From: Pieris napi
Taxonomy: Eukaryota; Arthropoda; Insecta; Lepidoptera; Pieridae
Length of the DNA: 64,000 nt
Reading direction: 5' to 3'
NCBI RefSeq assembly: GCF_905475465.1
Contig: NC_062240.1
Location: 11,485,001-11,549,000 of the forward strand
Part shown: piece after piece, positions 43,271-53,492 of the stretch
How the letters are laid out: every line of letters begins with the position of its first letter
How positions within the stretch are numbered: position 1 is the first letter of the stretch
Translations under genes and position numbers: made by a program
Notes under the pieces: generated by a model
Seen by the model: only the letters and a program-made list of their open reading frames with translations
Told to the model about the DNA's origin: nothing
The model's database searches: none

Positions 43271-43747
43271 ACGCAGTCCTTTAAAAGAAATAACATAAAA
43301 GAAAAAATAAACACTTAACAAAATTACAAACTATAGTTCAATACAATTGTTTCACGAAAGACACAATAGTATGCATCAGACATTGTCTTTCATCATATTT
43401 AAATGGCTTATTGACTATTGTACATAAAAATAAGACAAACCGCCCACCGTAATATGTCTGCATACATAGTTGGATATAGCATTACACAACAATTCACATG
43501 TTATAGTCTATTAATATATGTATATTATAGCGTAGTATAGTAAGTACACAGGCATCTAACACAGTATATAATAATTTTTAAAAACATACATAACAGGTAA
43601 GTATTACATAGTTTGTATATTTTGTTTATTACATATTTCCAAATAAGGTTTTTGTTAACAATAGTAAGTTGATATATAAATTGATTTTCACTTTTAAATG
43701 ACTAATGAACATTTATAATAATAAAGTAACAATTAAAAATAGACTAA

Positions 43748-46700
43748 TTATTTAGTTAAAATGCATATTTTTGATACAGGTCTTTTGAGCGTTCCGCTTC
43801 TACATTTGATCGATACTACCCGGGTCACATTGTCGGGACCGATATGCTTTTTAACTATTCTACCCATAATCCAGTTACCAGGAGGAACATTATCCTCCTG
43901 TATAACAACTACATCATCAATTTCCGGTTCTAAGTTATTTTTAACATTCCATTTGTACCTATTGTTTAGAATTACAAGATATTCTTTAGACCATCGGTTC
44001 CAGAAGTCAGTGACCATTTTTTGTGTTAACCGCCAACGATCGCGATAACTGATGTCTACATAAGCATGACTTTGGTCAGCTACATTAAGCACAGGTTCGC
44101 CGATCAAAAAATGTCCAGGCGTCAGTGGGAGAGGATCATTAGGGTTGTCACTTAAGACAGTCAGAGGTCGTGAATTAAGGCAGGCTTCTATTTGAGTCAG
44201 CATAGTTGTGAGCTCCTCGTAAGTTAGAGTGGTATCGCCAATAACCTTTTTAAGGTGTGTTTTTGTGCTACGTACGCCAGCCTCCCACAAACCTCCAAAA
44301 TTAGGAGCGTGTGGGGGTATGAAATGCCATGTAGTACGCTCTAATGTTAACATTTCTGCTATTTCACTAGGCACTGAAGATTTGGCACTGTTAAACATTG
44401 TCGTTAATTGTTTTTCTGCTCCTACAAAGTTTGTGCCATTGTCACTATAGATATCTTGACAGTGGCCTCGTCTTGCTGTAAACCTTCTAAAAGCGGCGAT
44501 GAATGCCTTCGAAGTCATGTCTGTGACAGCCTCCAAGTGTATAGCGCGTGTGGCCATGCAAATAAACAAGCAAATATATCCTTTAAAGGACTTTGCTCCT
44601 CTACCTGGGGAGAATCTGATGTTAATAGGTTCTTTTACTATAGGCACATTTAGAGTATATTCGAATTTGTCTATGTCTCTATTCCAACTCACTCCTAATA
44701 CCTTAACTAGGTTATTTACCTTCAGAGGCAGTTCATGATCATCTCGTTTGTTTTCACCAATATATTTTAGCACATTTTTACTATTACTGCTCCACTTTTG
44801 GAGCTCAAAACCTCCTAAATTCATTAATTTACTCATGTCATTATATATATTAATAGCATCAGCAATTGTTTCACATGACGTCATTAAATCATCGACGTAA
44901 TAATCACGTTTAGTTATATGAGCAGCAACAGGGAACTTCGATTGTTCATCATCAGCTAATCTCTGGAGTGACTTCACAGCGAGATAAGGCGCACATGCTG
45001 TCCCAAATGTTAATCTTAAAAGCTTGTAATGTTTTATTGGCTCACTCGGATTAAATCTCCATAGAACTCTTTGGTAATTTGTATCATCTTCTGACACCCT
45101 CACCATTCTATACATTTTAATTATATCTGCAGTAAGGCAAATCTTATAAAGCCTCCATCTCACCAATATGTGGCGCAAATCTTGCTGCAACTTAGGACCA
45201 ATATGTAAATCATCATTTAAAGAAACATTATTAACTCCTTTGCACGAAGCGTCAAAGACTATACGAAGTTTTGTCGTCTCCTTATCTTCGCGAAGTACCG
45301 CGTGGTGCGGAAGATAGACTGCAGTGGGACTATCAATTTCTGCATGTCTAATTTCAACCATATGATTTAAATTTATATATTCGTTTATGACCTTGTGGTA
45401 TTCTTCTTTAAGTTTCTGGTTTTTTAATAATTTTCTTTCTAATATTTCAAACCTCCTGGCAGCAATTTCTTTAAGATTTCCTTGCCTACATTGTGGATTT
45501 CCAGTCTTGAATGGTAGTTTAACCACAAATCTTCCTTCTTCATCTCTTATAGTTGTACTGTCATAAAAATGTTCACAAAATTCCTCTTCTTTTGATAGTC
45601 TCTTCTCTATAGTATTTGGTTCATTCTCGATTTCCCAAAATTTCTTGAGCATCTCGTCATCTTTAAGTTGAACATGCAAACTTGCAACATTTGTGTCCGA
45701 AGAACCCGTTTCTTGAGGCAGCTTTCCTGATAGCACCCAACCTAGGCATGTTCTCTGTGCTAGTAAGTTGCCCCTAGGATGTTTGATTATACCATCTAAA
45801 ATAATGTTACTGTATACGTCTGCTCCCAAAAGAATGTCAATTTTTCCAGGTGTTTTGAAGGCTGAGTCAGCCAACTCTAAAGTTTCTAGGTCTGACCATT
45901 CAGGAGCACTAAGTTTAGTAGTAGGCAGAAGTGTTGTTACTGAACGCAATACATATGCATTCACTCGTATTATTGTCTTAGGATCGTGGCGAGATTTCAC
46001 CTTAAGTGAAACCATGTATTTGATTCTCATTTGCCCCTCTCCCACACCTGACACCCAACCACTTACTGATCGGCGCGAAAGATTAAGTAATTGTACTGTA
46101 GCTTCAGTTATAAACGATGCTTGCGACCCTTGGTCTAACAATGCTCTAATAATATGTTTGCAACCATTCCTACTCTCTACTAATACCTCAGCAGTAGCTA
46201 ATAGGACACTATTTTGACAATTTTCCTTGGAAAAGTTAGTTACAAAGTGTACATCGTTTGTTATAGAATTAAGCTTACCTTTAGTTTGTTCAGTCATGGT
46301 ACCTGTCAACGTGGATTCCCCTTCACTCGTAGTCACCGTGTTTCGATCTCTCTCGTAGTGTAGCAATGAATGATGACGACGCCCACATTTTCTGCAACAC
46401 GTTGGCTGGCGACATCTGATTACTGAATGTGATGGGGCAAGACAATTAAAACATAATTTATTCTGCTGGACGAACTCTTGCTTTTCTTTTGTAGACATGT
46501 CTGCGAACTCTTTACAATAATAGATGTAGTGTTTACCACTGCATAACACACATTTAACTTCCTGCTTATTCACATCATTGTGTATACCTGAATGAAAGGA
46601 CTTAGGTTTAGCAATAGGTGTAGCAACAGGCTTAGGGTATGGTGATTTCACTCTGTGACTGTCTATCATTTCTAACGATCGAAATCTAGCTTCAAGAAAA

Positions 46701-47560
46701 TCCCGCAGTTCTGCCCAAGTAGGTAATTCGGTGTTACTCAAACTAAGTTGTTGTTCCCATCTCTTTATCGATTCATTGTCCATCTTTGATATTACTAAAT
46801 AATTAATAATCATATCCCAAGTGTCGGTTTTCACACCGAGATTTTGCAACGTTTTTAAGCATACCGACGTAGTGTCTACTAATTGTTTGATTGAACTCGA
46901 TGTCTCCGTACTTATAACCTTCTGTGAAAATAATGTTCTTAAAATTGCATAGCAATTCAACCGTTTATTATTATATCGTTTCACTAACTGGTTCCATGCC
47001 TCATCGTAGTTTGCATCCGTAGTCGAAAAGTTGCGTATTAATAGTTCTGGGTCACCCGATAAATTACTTTTTAGATAATGTAGTTTTTGCACCGGCGTTA
47101 AAGACTTATTGTTATGAATCAAGGAGCAAAATAAGTCATAAAAAGTTGTCCATTCTTCATATTTACCTCCAAACTTCGGTATTTGTATTGACGGTAATTT
47201 AATATCATTTAATGACCTCTGTTCGTCGCCACCCGCTATTGAGGTATGTGATAAAGGAGACTGTTTGGTTAAGTTTTGAAAGTCCTCCTTCATAGTGGAC
47301 TTGTACTGAATATATAGCTCATCAAAAATATCACTAAAGTTTCCTTTAAAATAGGTACTTTCCTTTTCTTCCTCTTTAGATATTTTTAAAATTAAACTTT
47401 TGTGTCCTTCCTTAAAGTCCCGCCATAATTGTTCTAACACTTCTAATCGAGTTTCTATATATGATATTTTTATTCTGTCTTTCGGTGATTTCCTATAATT
47501 CTTTTCTGCACTTCTTAATGTCTCCAACAACTTAAATTGATACTCAAAAAGACCCTCCAT
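43748..47560 (-). CDS. Pao-type Gag-Pol polyprotein, in-frame deletion (1270 aa)
   Basis: One open frame. Residues ~120-295: Gag region of the DUF1759 type (IPKFGGKYEEWTTFYDLF). 337-401: zinc-knuckle region with C337-x2-C340-x3-H344-x4-C349, canonical C370-x2-C373-x4-H378-x4-C383, and a third Cys/His cluster at 388-401. ~452-600: retropepsin-like domain with LLDQGSQ (D476). ~765-950: reverse transcriptase with VFDASCK, TADIIKMY (D812) and YYVDD (D890, D891). At ~975-981 the chain jumps to integrase (PINIRFSPGRG). RNase H, the integrase zinc-binding domain and the first catalytic D are absent; D1040 (SDNGTNF) and E1093 (GLWEAG) remain. ~1150-1265: DUF5641-like tail. Usual Pao proteins are about 1700-1800 residues. 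The start at 47560 leaves a 299-base leader after the LTR. Confidence 0.93.
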   Translation of the reverse strand: MEGLFEYQFKLLETLRSAEKNYRKSPKDRIKISYIETRLEVLEQLWRDFKEGHKSLILKISKEEEKESTYFKGNFSDIFDELYIQYKSTMKEDFQNLTKQSPLSHTSIAGGDEQRSLNDIKLPSIQIPKFGGKYEEWTTFYDLFCSLIHNNKSLTPVQKLHYLKSNLSGDPELLIRNFSTTDANYDEAWNQLVKRYNNKRLNCYAILRTLFSQKVISTETSSSIKQLVDTTSVCLKTLQNLGVKTDTWDMIINYLVISKMDNESIKRWEQQLSLSNTELPTWAELRDFLEARFRSLEMIDSHRVKSPYPKPVATPIAKPKSFHSGIHNDVNKQEVKCVLCSGKHYIYYCKEFADMSTKEKQEFVQQNKLCFNCLAPSHSVIRCRQPTCCRKCGRRHHSLLHYERDRNTVTTSEGESTLTGTMTEQTKGKLNSITNDVHFVTNFSKENCQNSVLLATAEVLVESRNGCKHIIRALLDQGSQASFITEATVQLLNLSRRSVSGWVSGVGEGQMRIKYMVSLKVKSRHDPKTIIRVNAYVLRSVTTLLPTTKLSAPEWSDLETLELADSAFKTPGKIDILLGADVYSNIILDGIIKHPRGNLLAQRTCLGWVLSGKLPQETGSSDTNVASLHVQLKDDEMLKKFWEIENEPNTIEKRLSKEEEFCEHFYDSTTIRDEEGRFVVKLPFKTGNPQCRQGNLKEIAARRFEILERKLLKNQKLKEEYHKVINEYINLNHMVEIRHAEIDSPTAVYLPHHAVLREDKETTKLRIVFDASCKGVNNVSLNDDLHIGPKLQQDLRHILVRWRLYKICLTADIIKMYRMVRVSEDDTNYQRVLWRFNPSEPIKHYKLLRLTFGTACAPYLAVKSLQRLADDEQSKFPVAAHITKRDYYVDDLMTSCETIADAINIYNDMSKLMNLGGFELQKWSSNSKNVLKYIGENKRDDHELPLKVNNLVKVLGVSWNRDIDKFEYTLNVPIVKEPINIRFSPGRGAKSFKGYICLFICMATRAIHLEAVTDMTSKAFIAAFRRFTARRGHCQDIYSDNGTNFVGAEKQLTTMFNSAKSSVPSEIAEMLTLERTTWHFIPPHAPNFGGLWEAGVRSTKTHLKKVIGDTTLTYEELTTMLTQIEACLNSRPLTVLSDNPNDPLPLTPGHFLIGEPVLNVADQSHAYVDISYRDRWRLTQKMVTDFWNRWSKEYLVILNNRYKWNVKNNLEPEIDDVVVIQEDNVPPGNWIMGRIVKKHIGPDNVTRVVSIKCRSGTLKRPVSKICILTK

Positions 47561-47839
47561 CGTACACTATGACTTTGAGCGTAGTTCGTAATTATCCGAT
47601 TACTCAGACCCACTGAAAAAACTGAACACAGCCCAACGTAATAGTACTTCACAGTATGGTGTGTATATAACGTAATTTATTTCGTTTTTATAGGTTAATT
47701 TCACTTTTATAATGTTATTATAACACTGTAATGAAACACTGATCACACAAAAATCCTTCCAACTATTCCTTATCGCTTAGGAATGTGAGCATCTATTGTT
47801 CTCACTGTTCGCCAACTATTGAACAATAGCGATGTTATC

Positions 47840-47857
47840 CGGTTCGATTTTGGACCA
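47840..47857 (-). promoter_or_regulatory. Primer-binding-site-like sequence
   Basis: Two bases inside the 5' LTR, the minus strand reads TGGTCCAAAATCGAACC. TGG complements the CCA end of a tRNA, and the complement GGTTCGA looks like a T-arm. I cannot name the tRNA. Confidence 0.55.
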
Positions 47858-47859
47858 TA

Positions 47860-48004
47860 TGTTAAGGAGTTATAGTTGAGAATTGATCACTAATTGATTG
47901 AGGGTCTTGAAATTAAATAAACTGCAATAATAACACGTGCGAATCGTATGACACTTTTATTTTAACTAAGTAAGAGTAGTGGACTGTATATACATATTTG
48001 GACA
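47860..48004 (-). repeat. LTR (5' LTR of the Pao element)
   Basis: 145 bases, partner of 43112-43254. It contains one extra A and one extra C near 47910 and 47922, otherwise identical. Confidence 0.9.
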
Positions 48005-48103
48005 CTAAGTCAAATTGGTTCGGAGATACTTCAGTGAGCAGCTGGTTCCACATAGCACGGCAAAAACTGCCTTAAAAAACGATCAGTTGTGGAAGGACGG
48101 CCG
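48005..48103 (-). mobile_element. LINE-A, right half after the Pao insertion
   Basis: CTAAGTCAAATTGGTTCGGA, ACTTCAGTGAGCAGCTGG, CTTAAAAAACGATCAGTTGT: direct continuation of the copy at 42973-43111. Confidence 0.8.
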
Positions 48104-48569
48104 TCTCTTTCAGATGTACCCAAGAGAGATTGGGAGGGAGACAAACTAGCCTACGAGACGCCCAAAAAGGGCAGTCATCGCAGGCCATGGTCACCTATTT
48201 TAGTGGGTGCATTGAGGGAGGAAGGAGTATGTTCTTATTTAAACAGTTGGAGCTCATATGTCCCAGGGAAGAAACCGAGAGTCGATTCCACAGTTCGCTA
48301 GTTCGCATAAGAAAATGTCTTGTCTTGTGAAGACAGTCCGTGGAAGATTTCCAGTTATCAAGGTGATGTGGATGAAATTGATGATGTTTCTGACCATTTT
48401 TAACTCCATCTCTATTTAATTATTGCAAAACAGCAGTTGTTTAAAATTAAAAAGCAATATAGGTTTATATTTGCTTTTATTTTTGAAAAAGAAATCAACT
48501 TTTTCAACAAACTGTTTGACTGTATGTTAATTATTTCTTTTTTATAAAGAATAATGTAAACTTTGTAGT
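48104..48569. other. No gene seen
   Basis: Two overlapping plus frames (48089-48330) read through the end of LINE-A and have no recognised family; the rest is AT-rich. Confidence 0.35.
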
Positions 48570-48835
48570 TGCAATATTTGTAAATATGTAAGCACCATGT
48601 ATCCACAAAATAATATAGATATCTGTATTTTGTTCTAGGTACAATGATGTATATTTATCAAATCAATGATAAAATATTAAACAAAATATTGTAAAAACTA
48701 TTTTAAAAGAGTAAATATGAATTACATTGCCCATTCTTCTCCATATAAAACAACCTTTAATGATTATTTTTAAATATTTTTAACTTTCAAGTGCCTTTTT
48801 AATAAGATTTGACTTTGACTTTTGACAATATTTTC
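48570..48835 (+). repeat. Repeat F, second copy
   Basis: GTAAATATGTAAGCACCATG, AAAACTATTTTAAAAGAGTA, TGCCCATTCTTCTCCATA, GTGCCTTTTTAATAAGATTT and a GACTTTGACTTTTGAC tail; same order as 4040-4360. Confidence 0.65.
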
Positions 48836-49108
48836 TACTTAACATGTGATTAAATAAAGAAGGCTTTTCATATGACTATGTAATAAAGCTCATTGTTTCG
48901 CTGTCGTTGGAAAAGTTATTTTGTTCATTCGTTCTGTCTAGACTTCGAATTGTATTAAATTTACTACATCTTGATGACGATATAATCCAACTAATGAAAT
49001 TATTGACGTAAGTTTTTGATTATATGTTTAGAAATCCTCTTTGATTGTTTTTTTTGTTGTCAACCGTTTGACATTTCCAATTATAAATTATTTTCATTAT
49101 AATTTGTT

Positions 49109-49315
49109 TTAATATACCACACCACTATGTGAAGCTGCCCACTGAAGTATTTCCGAACCAATTCGACTTAGGGTCCTTCAAGAAAAGAGCGTACCAATTC
49201 TTGAAAAGCCGGCAACGCACTTGCGAGCCTTCTGGCAATGTGAGTGTCCATGGGCGGCGGTATCACTTAACGTCAGGTGAGCCTCCTGCCCGTTTGCGTC
49301 CTATTACCAAAAAAA
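49109..49315 (+). pseudogene. LINE-A ORF2 last residues and 3' end
   Basis: An open frame reads KLPTEVFPNQFDLGSFKKRA, YQFLKSRQRTCEPSG, VHGRRYHLTSGEPPARL, then TCCTATTACC and an A-run at 49308-49316. It is a severely 5'-truncated insertion whose remaining frame is intact; no function is expected. Confidence 0.75.
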
Positions 49316-49801
49316 AAGTGTTTTTGTCACCTTAGTCTTCTTTTAAATTTCGAGAAATAGGTTTTATTATAAAACCTTTATATTTAAATTTGGAACTCGT
49401 GTGTTTTACAATTAATTTCTAGGAAATTAGCGTCAGTAAAATAAATGTAAAAGTTGCGTCATCAAGGTATTCTTCAAAGCTACTTTCCTTAAAATGTTTT
49501 TGGCATTTTTAACACTGTTTGTTCATGTATCAGTGCCTTGGGGCTGTAATTTCGCATGTACATTTTAAAAATTTACTAGGGTAATACCTGTGAGAGTGAA
49601 AAATTTAAAAGGAACAATGAACTATTTAACTTAAAACAATAATTTCAGTAGAAATACGACTTTTAATTTAACAATATTTTTTATAAAACATATACTATAT
49701 ACTCATATAGAAATTATATATCAGTATATATAATTTTGAGGATCGAGACATTTACAATGATTTTATTAAACCTTACAGTTACCCCAACTATATAGAAATT
49801 A
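49316..49801. other. No gene seen
   Basis: AT-rich. Confidence 0.35.
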
Positions 49802-49888
49802 TCTAATATATAAAATTCTCGTGTCGCGGTGTTTGTGGTTAAACTCCTCCGAAACGGCTCTACCGATTCTCATGAAATGAGAATACCT
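49802..49888 (+). mobile_element. Helitron H1 5' end fragment
   Basis: A|TCTAATATATAAAATTCTCG, GTGTCGCGGTGTTTGTGG, CTCCGAAACGGCTCTACC, GATTCTCATGAAAT. It is interrupted or ended at the Harbinger element that starts at 49892. Confidence 0.65.
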
Positions 49889-50019
49889 TTAGGCTATGTT
49901 CACATGTAACGCGCGTTAACGCGCGTCAACGCGCGATCAAATTTGAAGAGCGTTCAGATGATGAGCGCTAACACGCGTTGCGAGAGTTCTCGTCAGTCTA
50001 GTTCGGTAGAACGTAGAAA

Positions 50020-50110
50020 ATGGACGTGGAAGAGGCTATTATTTTGTCGTTATATTATAAAGAAAAATATAGAAAAAGAAAACGTACACATTGGGTTCAT
50101 CCAATTTTGA
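50020..50110 (+). pseudogene. PIF/Harbinger transposase N-terminus
   Basis: The ATG at 50020 opens MDVEEAIILSLYYKEKYRKR and KRTHWVHPI. The basic stretch followed by a W-V-H-P-[IL] motif is the hallmark N-terminus of PIF/Harbinger transposases. The frame then runs into unrelated sequence; the catalytic domain is deleted. Confidence 0.65.
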
Positions 50111-50228
50111 AAAAAAAAATACAAATTATATTATATTTTTTATACAAATTTGCTATATTCCAACTTGCTGGCCTTTTTTCTACTTCATCGATTAGTAAGT
50201 CGATGTCAATATCTTCAATTTCACTCAT
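50097..50228 (-). pseudogene. MADF-domain protein N-terminus of a Harbinger element
   Basis: The minus ATG at 50226-50228 opens MSEIEDIDIDLLIDEVEKRP then ASWNIANLYKK, the start of a MADF domain (L-I-x-x-V-E-x-R-P-x-x-W). After YKK the deletion joint is crossed and the frame ends at 50097. It is convergent with the transposase stub, as expected for a two-gene PIF element reduced by one central deletion. Confidence 0.6.
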
Positions 50229-50503
50229 TTTAAATGCGAGAACAAAATATAATTACGAAAATTAACAAAATTACATGCGATCGCGATGAAAGCGCGCGCT
50301 CATCTGAACAGCAAACGGACATTACATTAATATCAAAGCGCGCGTCAACGCGCGATCACCTGCGTCTAGAGACTTTTTCTCTGAGCGCCGCGTTAACGCG
50401 CGTTAACGCGCGCTCATGTGAACAGTTGTATGAAAATACCACAATGTCTAGTCGCGCGATTTGAAAACGCGCGTCAAGTTTTTGCCATCTGAACATAGCC
50501 TTA

Positions 50504-51208
50504 ATCGAAGAGTTCGTTTAAAAGTCGTAGCGACGTTCACAGGGGGCGGCAAGTGCCATTTCATGTTTACTCTACATTAGTTTAATTTAAAAACTATCAG
50601 ATACTAATGCGTTTTAATTCTTAGGAAATGTTAACCTAATCTTGTGACGTAAAATTGAAACACAGTAACTACATTGTCTTACCAAAATAAGGATTTTTTT
50701 ATTTATTGGCAATAGGCTTTTTATTGGGGAGATGCAATACACCACTACCACTGCGTGAATGGCTTGTGGTGGAGGGTTATGTGGGACTCGCTACTCTGTA
50801 TACCCACAAAAACCCCACGGCGCCACCACAAACGCCCGAGGCAGGACACGGTACGATAATTCAACGAAGTTTGTCTCCAACATATTTCCATTATTCAAAT
50901 AATACTTATATGTAAGTATTTCATTATGCATGACACGATGTTTCGAGTGTATCTCTGAAATTATGGTCAGTGAAATCTGCCACATTAAATTGACAGTTAA
51001 ATTATTAATTGTGGTAATATTAGCGCCATCTATTAGCGACGTTTGTATTGACAATATTCATCTGGATTTATAGATAATTTATTGTGTCGTATGAAAAATA
51101 CTTAAACGTCTTGTCTAATTAATATAATAATTACGTGTGTAATGTTAGTTATGTTTATAGTTGTGTAAGCTTAAGCAGTATAGGCGCCAGTTCTTTTTAC
51201 ATTTTTTT
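50504..51208. other. No gene supported
   Basis: A plus frame at 50706-50915 (CNTPLPLREWLVVEGYVG, TPEAGHG) lies in a GC-richer patch, 50730-50870. I do not recognise it; it might be an old repeat or an exon, but no splice signals stand out. Confidence 0.25.
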
Positions 51209-51350
51209 CTATACTAATATTATAAAGAGGAAAGATTTGATTTTTTGTTTGTTTGAAATGAATAGGCTCCGAAACTACTGGACCGATTTCAAAAATTCTT
51301 TCACCGTTGGCAAGCTACACTATTCCCGAGTGACATAGGCTATGTTTCAT
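51209..51350 (+). mobile_element. Helitron-like 5' end, another subfamily
   Basis: TCTATACTAATATTATAAAG, GGAAAGATTTGATTTTTTG, ATAGGCTCCGAAACTACTGG, ACCGATTTCAAAAATTC, ATAGGCTATGTTTCATTT. No 3' end found; the base before TC is T, not the expected A. Confidence 0.5.
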
Positions 51351-52229
51351 TTAAAAAAAAAATAGGGATGCTTACTAAAACTTGAATAATCTAACCCAAG
51401 GTTAGAAAATAAACAAAAAACTTCTTTCAATCGCGTGCGAAAACTATTAATGATAGAACAAAATGATGTATTACAATTTTTCAGGACACATCACTATCTA
51501 TAAAAAGTGTCGCGACAGCATGTCTCTATCTTTTATAGTTACGTCACAATAAGCGTCCTTTTATTAATTTTTTTTTATTAAAATACCACCGCTACAAAGT
51601 GCTGTTTATTCGTACCTAGGTATTGGTCCTTATCAAAATAATTACCAACGTTTCACATAAGCTACAATTTAATGGCATAACCGCCAAAAAACCATGGTGG
51701 ATTGGTGTTCTCCTGCCGTTTCTCTTGAATAGTTTACTACTATGTAATATAACAAAAATCTTAGCCACAGCAACGCTTGGCCAAGTCTACTAGTGTTATA
51801 TATTTTTTCAACAATGTTTCATAAATATCAATGTCACGCGATTGTAATTTCGTATTCTCCGAGCTAAAAAACTGCCCCAAATTCTACCTGTAAGAGGTTT
51901 AGTCATGAAAAATTAGTAAATGTAATGTTTTCGGAGGGTGAAGGCCGGAGTCATTATTCTCTTGCCCTTAAGTGACTTCATTTTGTCGTTCTCACTTCCC
52001 TCCTGAAGAATTTTGGTTCGCGAATTTAATTGAAATGAGATTTATGATGTTTTACTTTTAATCAAGTTTGCCAGAAACGAATTGTAATTAAGTTCCCTGT
52101 AAGTTGATTTATGCGTTTTAATATTGAACTTTAATGTCAACATATTTTGCGACATGCCCTGTATGTTCAAAATATGAATCGTTATCGCTACAAATAGTAC
52201 CTACCAAAAATTTCTGTTAGGTTAGGGTT
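51351..52229. other. No gene seen
   Basis: Nothing recognised. Confidence 0.3.
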
Positions 52230-52790
52230 GTTGTGACTCATTTTCCGCAATTAGACACCAAATTGGTCCGTTGTGCGTAGGCTAATTTAGCCAGCTCCTT
52301 CCAGAAGCACAGAAGTCTCCTGGGCACTTCACAGGCTTCCCGGAGCGACCTCACTGTTCCGAGGATTTCTGCACGTTGATTAGCCACAGCCTCGCATTCC
52401 AGGACTACGTGGGTGACTGATTCCTCTGCGCTGTAACAGCCTCTGCACATGGGGCTGTTTGTCGCGCCTAGGAAAAAAAGATGTTTATTAAGGAGACAAT
52501 GACCCGTTATTGTCTCTATCATTGTTTTAAGGTAATAATAATAGAACCACTATTTAAGCTTAGTAGTTGCTTTGTCAGTTGCGGGTTCACTGCTGGCAGA
52601 GCCATTTTGGACTGTTTGCAGACCGCACTACGCGACCATCGTTGATGCTGGAGTTCAGCGGATCTCTGGCGAATCCAGGTTCACACCAGCGAGAAGGGCA
52701 AGAGGAGGAGCGGATACGGGCCAACAGGCATCATTCCGGAGCCTCTTCTCGCAAGTTCGTCACCGAAAATTTCTGTTACTGTAGTAAGTC
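52230..52790 (-). pseudogene. LINE-B (Jockey-like) ORF2 C-terminus
   Basis: The minus frame 52238-52522 reads GHCLLNKHLFFLGATNSP and MCRGCYSAEESVTHVVLEC. The C26-x2-C29-x8-H38-x4-C43 motif follows GHC-x5-HL, which is the standard post-RNase H terminus of Jockey/R1-group ORF2 proteins. It ends YAQRTNLVSNCGK at 52238. Upstream (52523-52790) lies damaged RNase H-like sequence with stops. Two other copies are at 17765 and 37870. Confidence 0.7.
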
Positions 52791-53322
52791 TTGCCAAAAT
52801 ATACGAAAGTTTAGTTGTAATTTATTAAACGAAATAAGTTAAATTTAAATTAAACGCAGTAAATTGAAATGTAAAGGATATCCTTTGTTCATTTCGCCGC
52901 AGAGATATGATTGTCGAAAATTTAAGCGGAGTTTAGTGTGAAGTTTGTAGAAATGGAGACGGGACGATATTTACGACTTCCTTCGTCCTCAAAGCCGAGG
53001 TTAAAAAGCTAATAAAACGACGAAAATAAAACAACTTCGTGCCTTTGTTGCTTGGAAATAGACGGGACATCGTAGCTGTGGGTTTTCCATGAGAAAAAAT
53101 ATATAACGTAAAATATTTGCATGCAAAGTTTGATAACTGTGGTAACACTAACTATTTTTAGATAGCATTTATTACGGACTTCCAAAAAACTGTTCGTTCA
53201 GTGTAACTTCTGTGGCTACGGACCGATTATACCTTGATTTTACTATGTTTCGTAAGCTTGTCACATCCAAAAATAAATCTTCTCGCTATGGTTCGAGATA
53301 ATTTAAAGAAAATTATTAAAGG
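52791..53322. other. No gene seen
   Basis: Minus frame 52933-53148 unsupported. Confidence 0.3.
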
Positions 53323-53492
53323 TTTTTTTTATGTAATAGGGGGAATTGGTACGCTCTTTTCTTGAAGGAAATTAACACGATTTGGTTGGGGTACATTGAT
53401 GGGCAGCTGGTTACACATATTGGTGGTGCGCGGCATTAACTGCCTTAATGACGATCAGTTGTGGAATCATGGACGTTAAGGTGATACGGGTT
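53323..53492 (-). mobile_element. LINE-A 3' end with internal deletion
   Basis: TTATGTAATAGGGGGAATTG joins the tail directly to TACGCTCTTTTCTTGAAGG, skipping about 90 bases. Then GGGCAGCTGGTTACACAT and GTGGTGCGCGGC follow. Confidence 0.7.

Larger units (their letters stand above)
43112..48004 (-). mobile_element. Pao/BEL-type LTR retrotransposon
   Basis: 4893 bases, with two short LTRs bounded by a perfect 5-bp target duplication CTAAG (43107-43111 and 48005-48009). It has a primer-binding-site-like sequence beside the 5' LTR, one Gag-Pol ORF on minus (43748-47560), and a purine-rich stretch beside the 3' LTR. Protein family assignment to Pao rests on the DUF1759-like Gag region, DUF1758-like protease, YVDD reverse transcriptase and DUF5641-like C-terminus. 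About 500 residues of Pol are missing, so this copy is non-autonomous. Confidence 0.92.
49892..50500 (+). mobile_element. PIF/Harbinger derivative with convergent gene stubs (609 bp)
   Basis: TIRs GGCTATGTTCACATG (49892) and CATCTGAACATAGCC (to 50500). The target duplication TTA lies at 49889-49891 and 50501-50503. Subterminal DNA is full of GCGCGTTAACGCGC and GCGCGTCAACGCGC arrays on both sides. A second inner inverted pair, TTCACATG.../...CATGTGAA, ends near 50422. It holds the first codons of a transposase (+) and of a MADF protein (-). Confidence 0.9.

Noticed and set aside
43761..46217. Five plus-strand ORFs of 73-149 codons
   Set aside because: They lie antisense to the Pao Gag-Pol ORF and have no recognisable domains.
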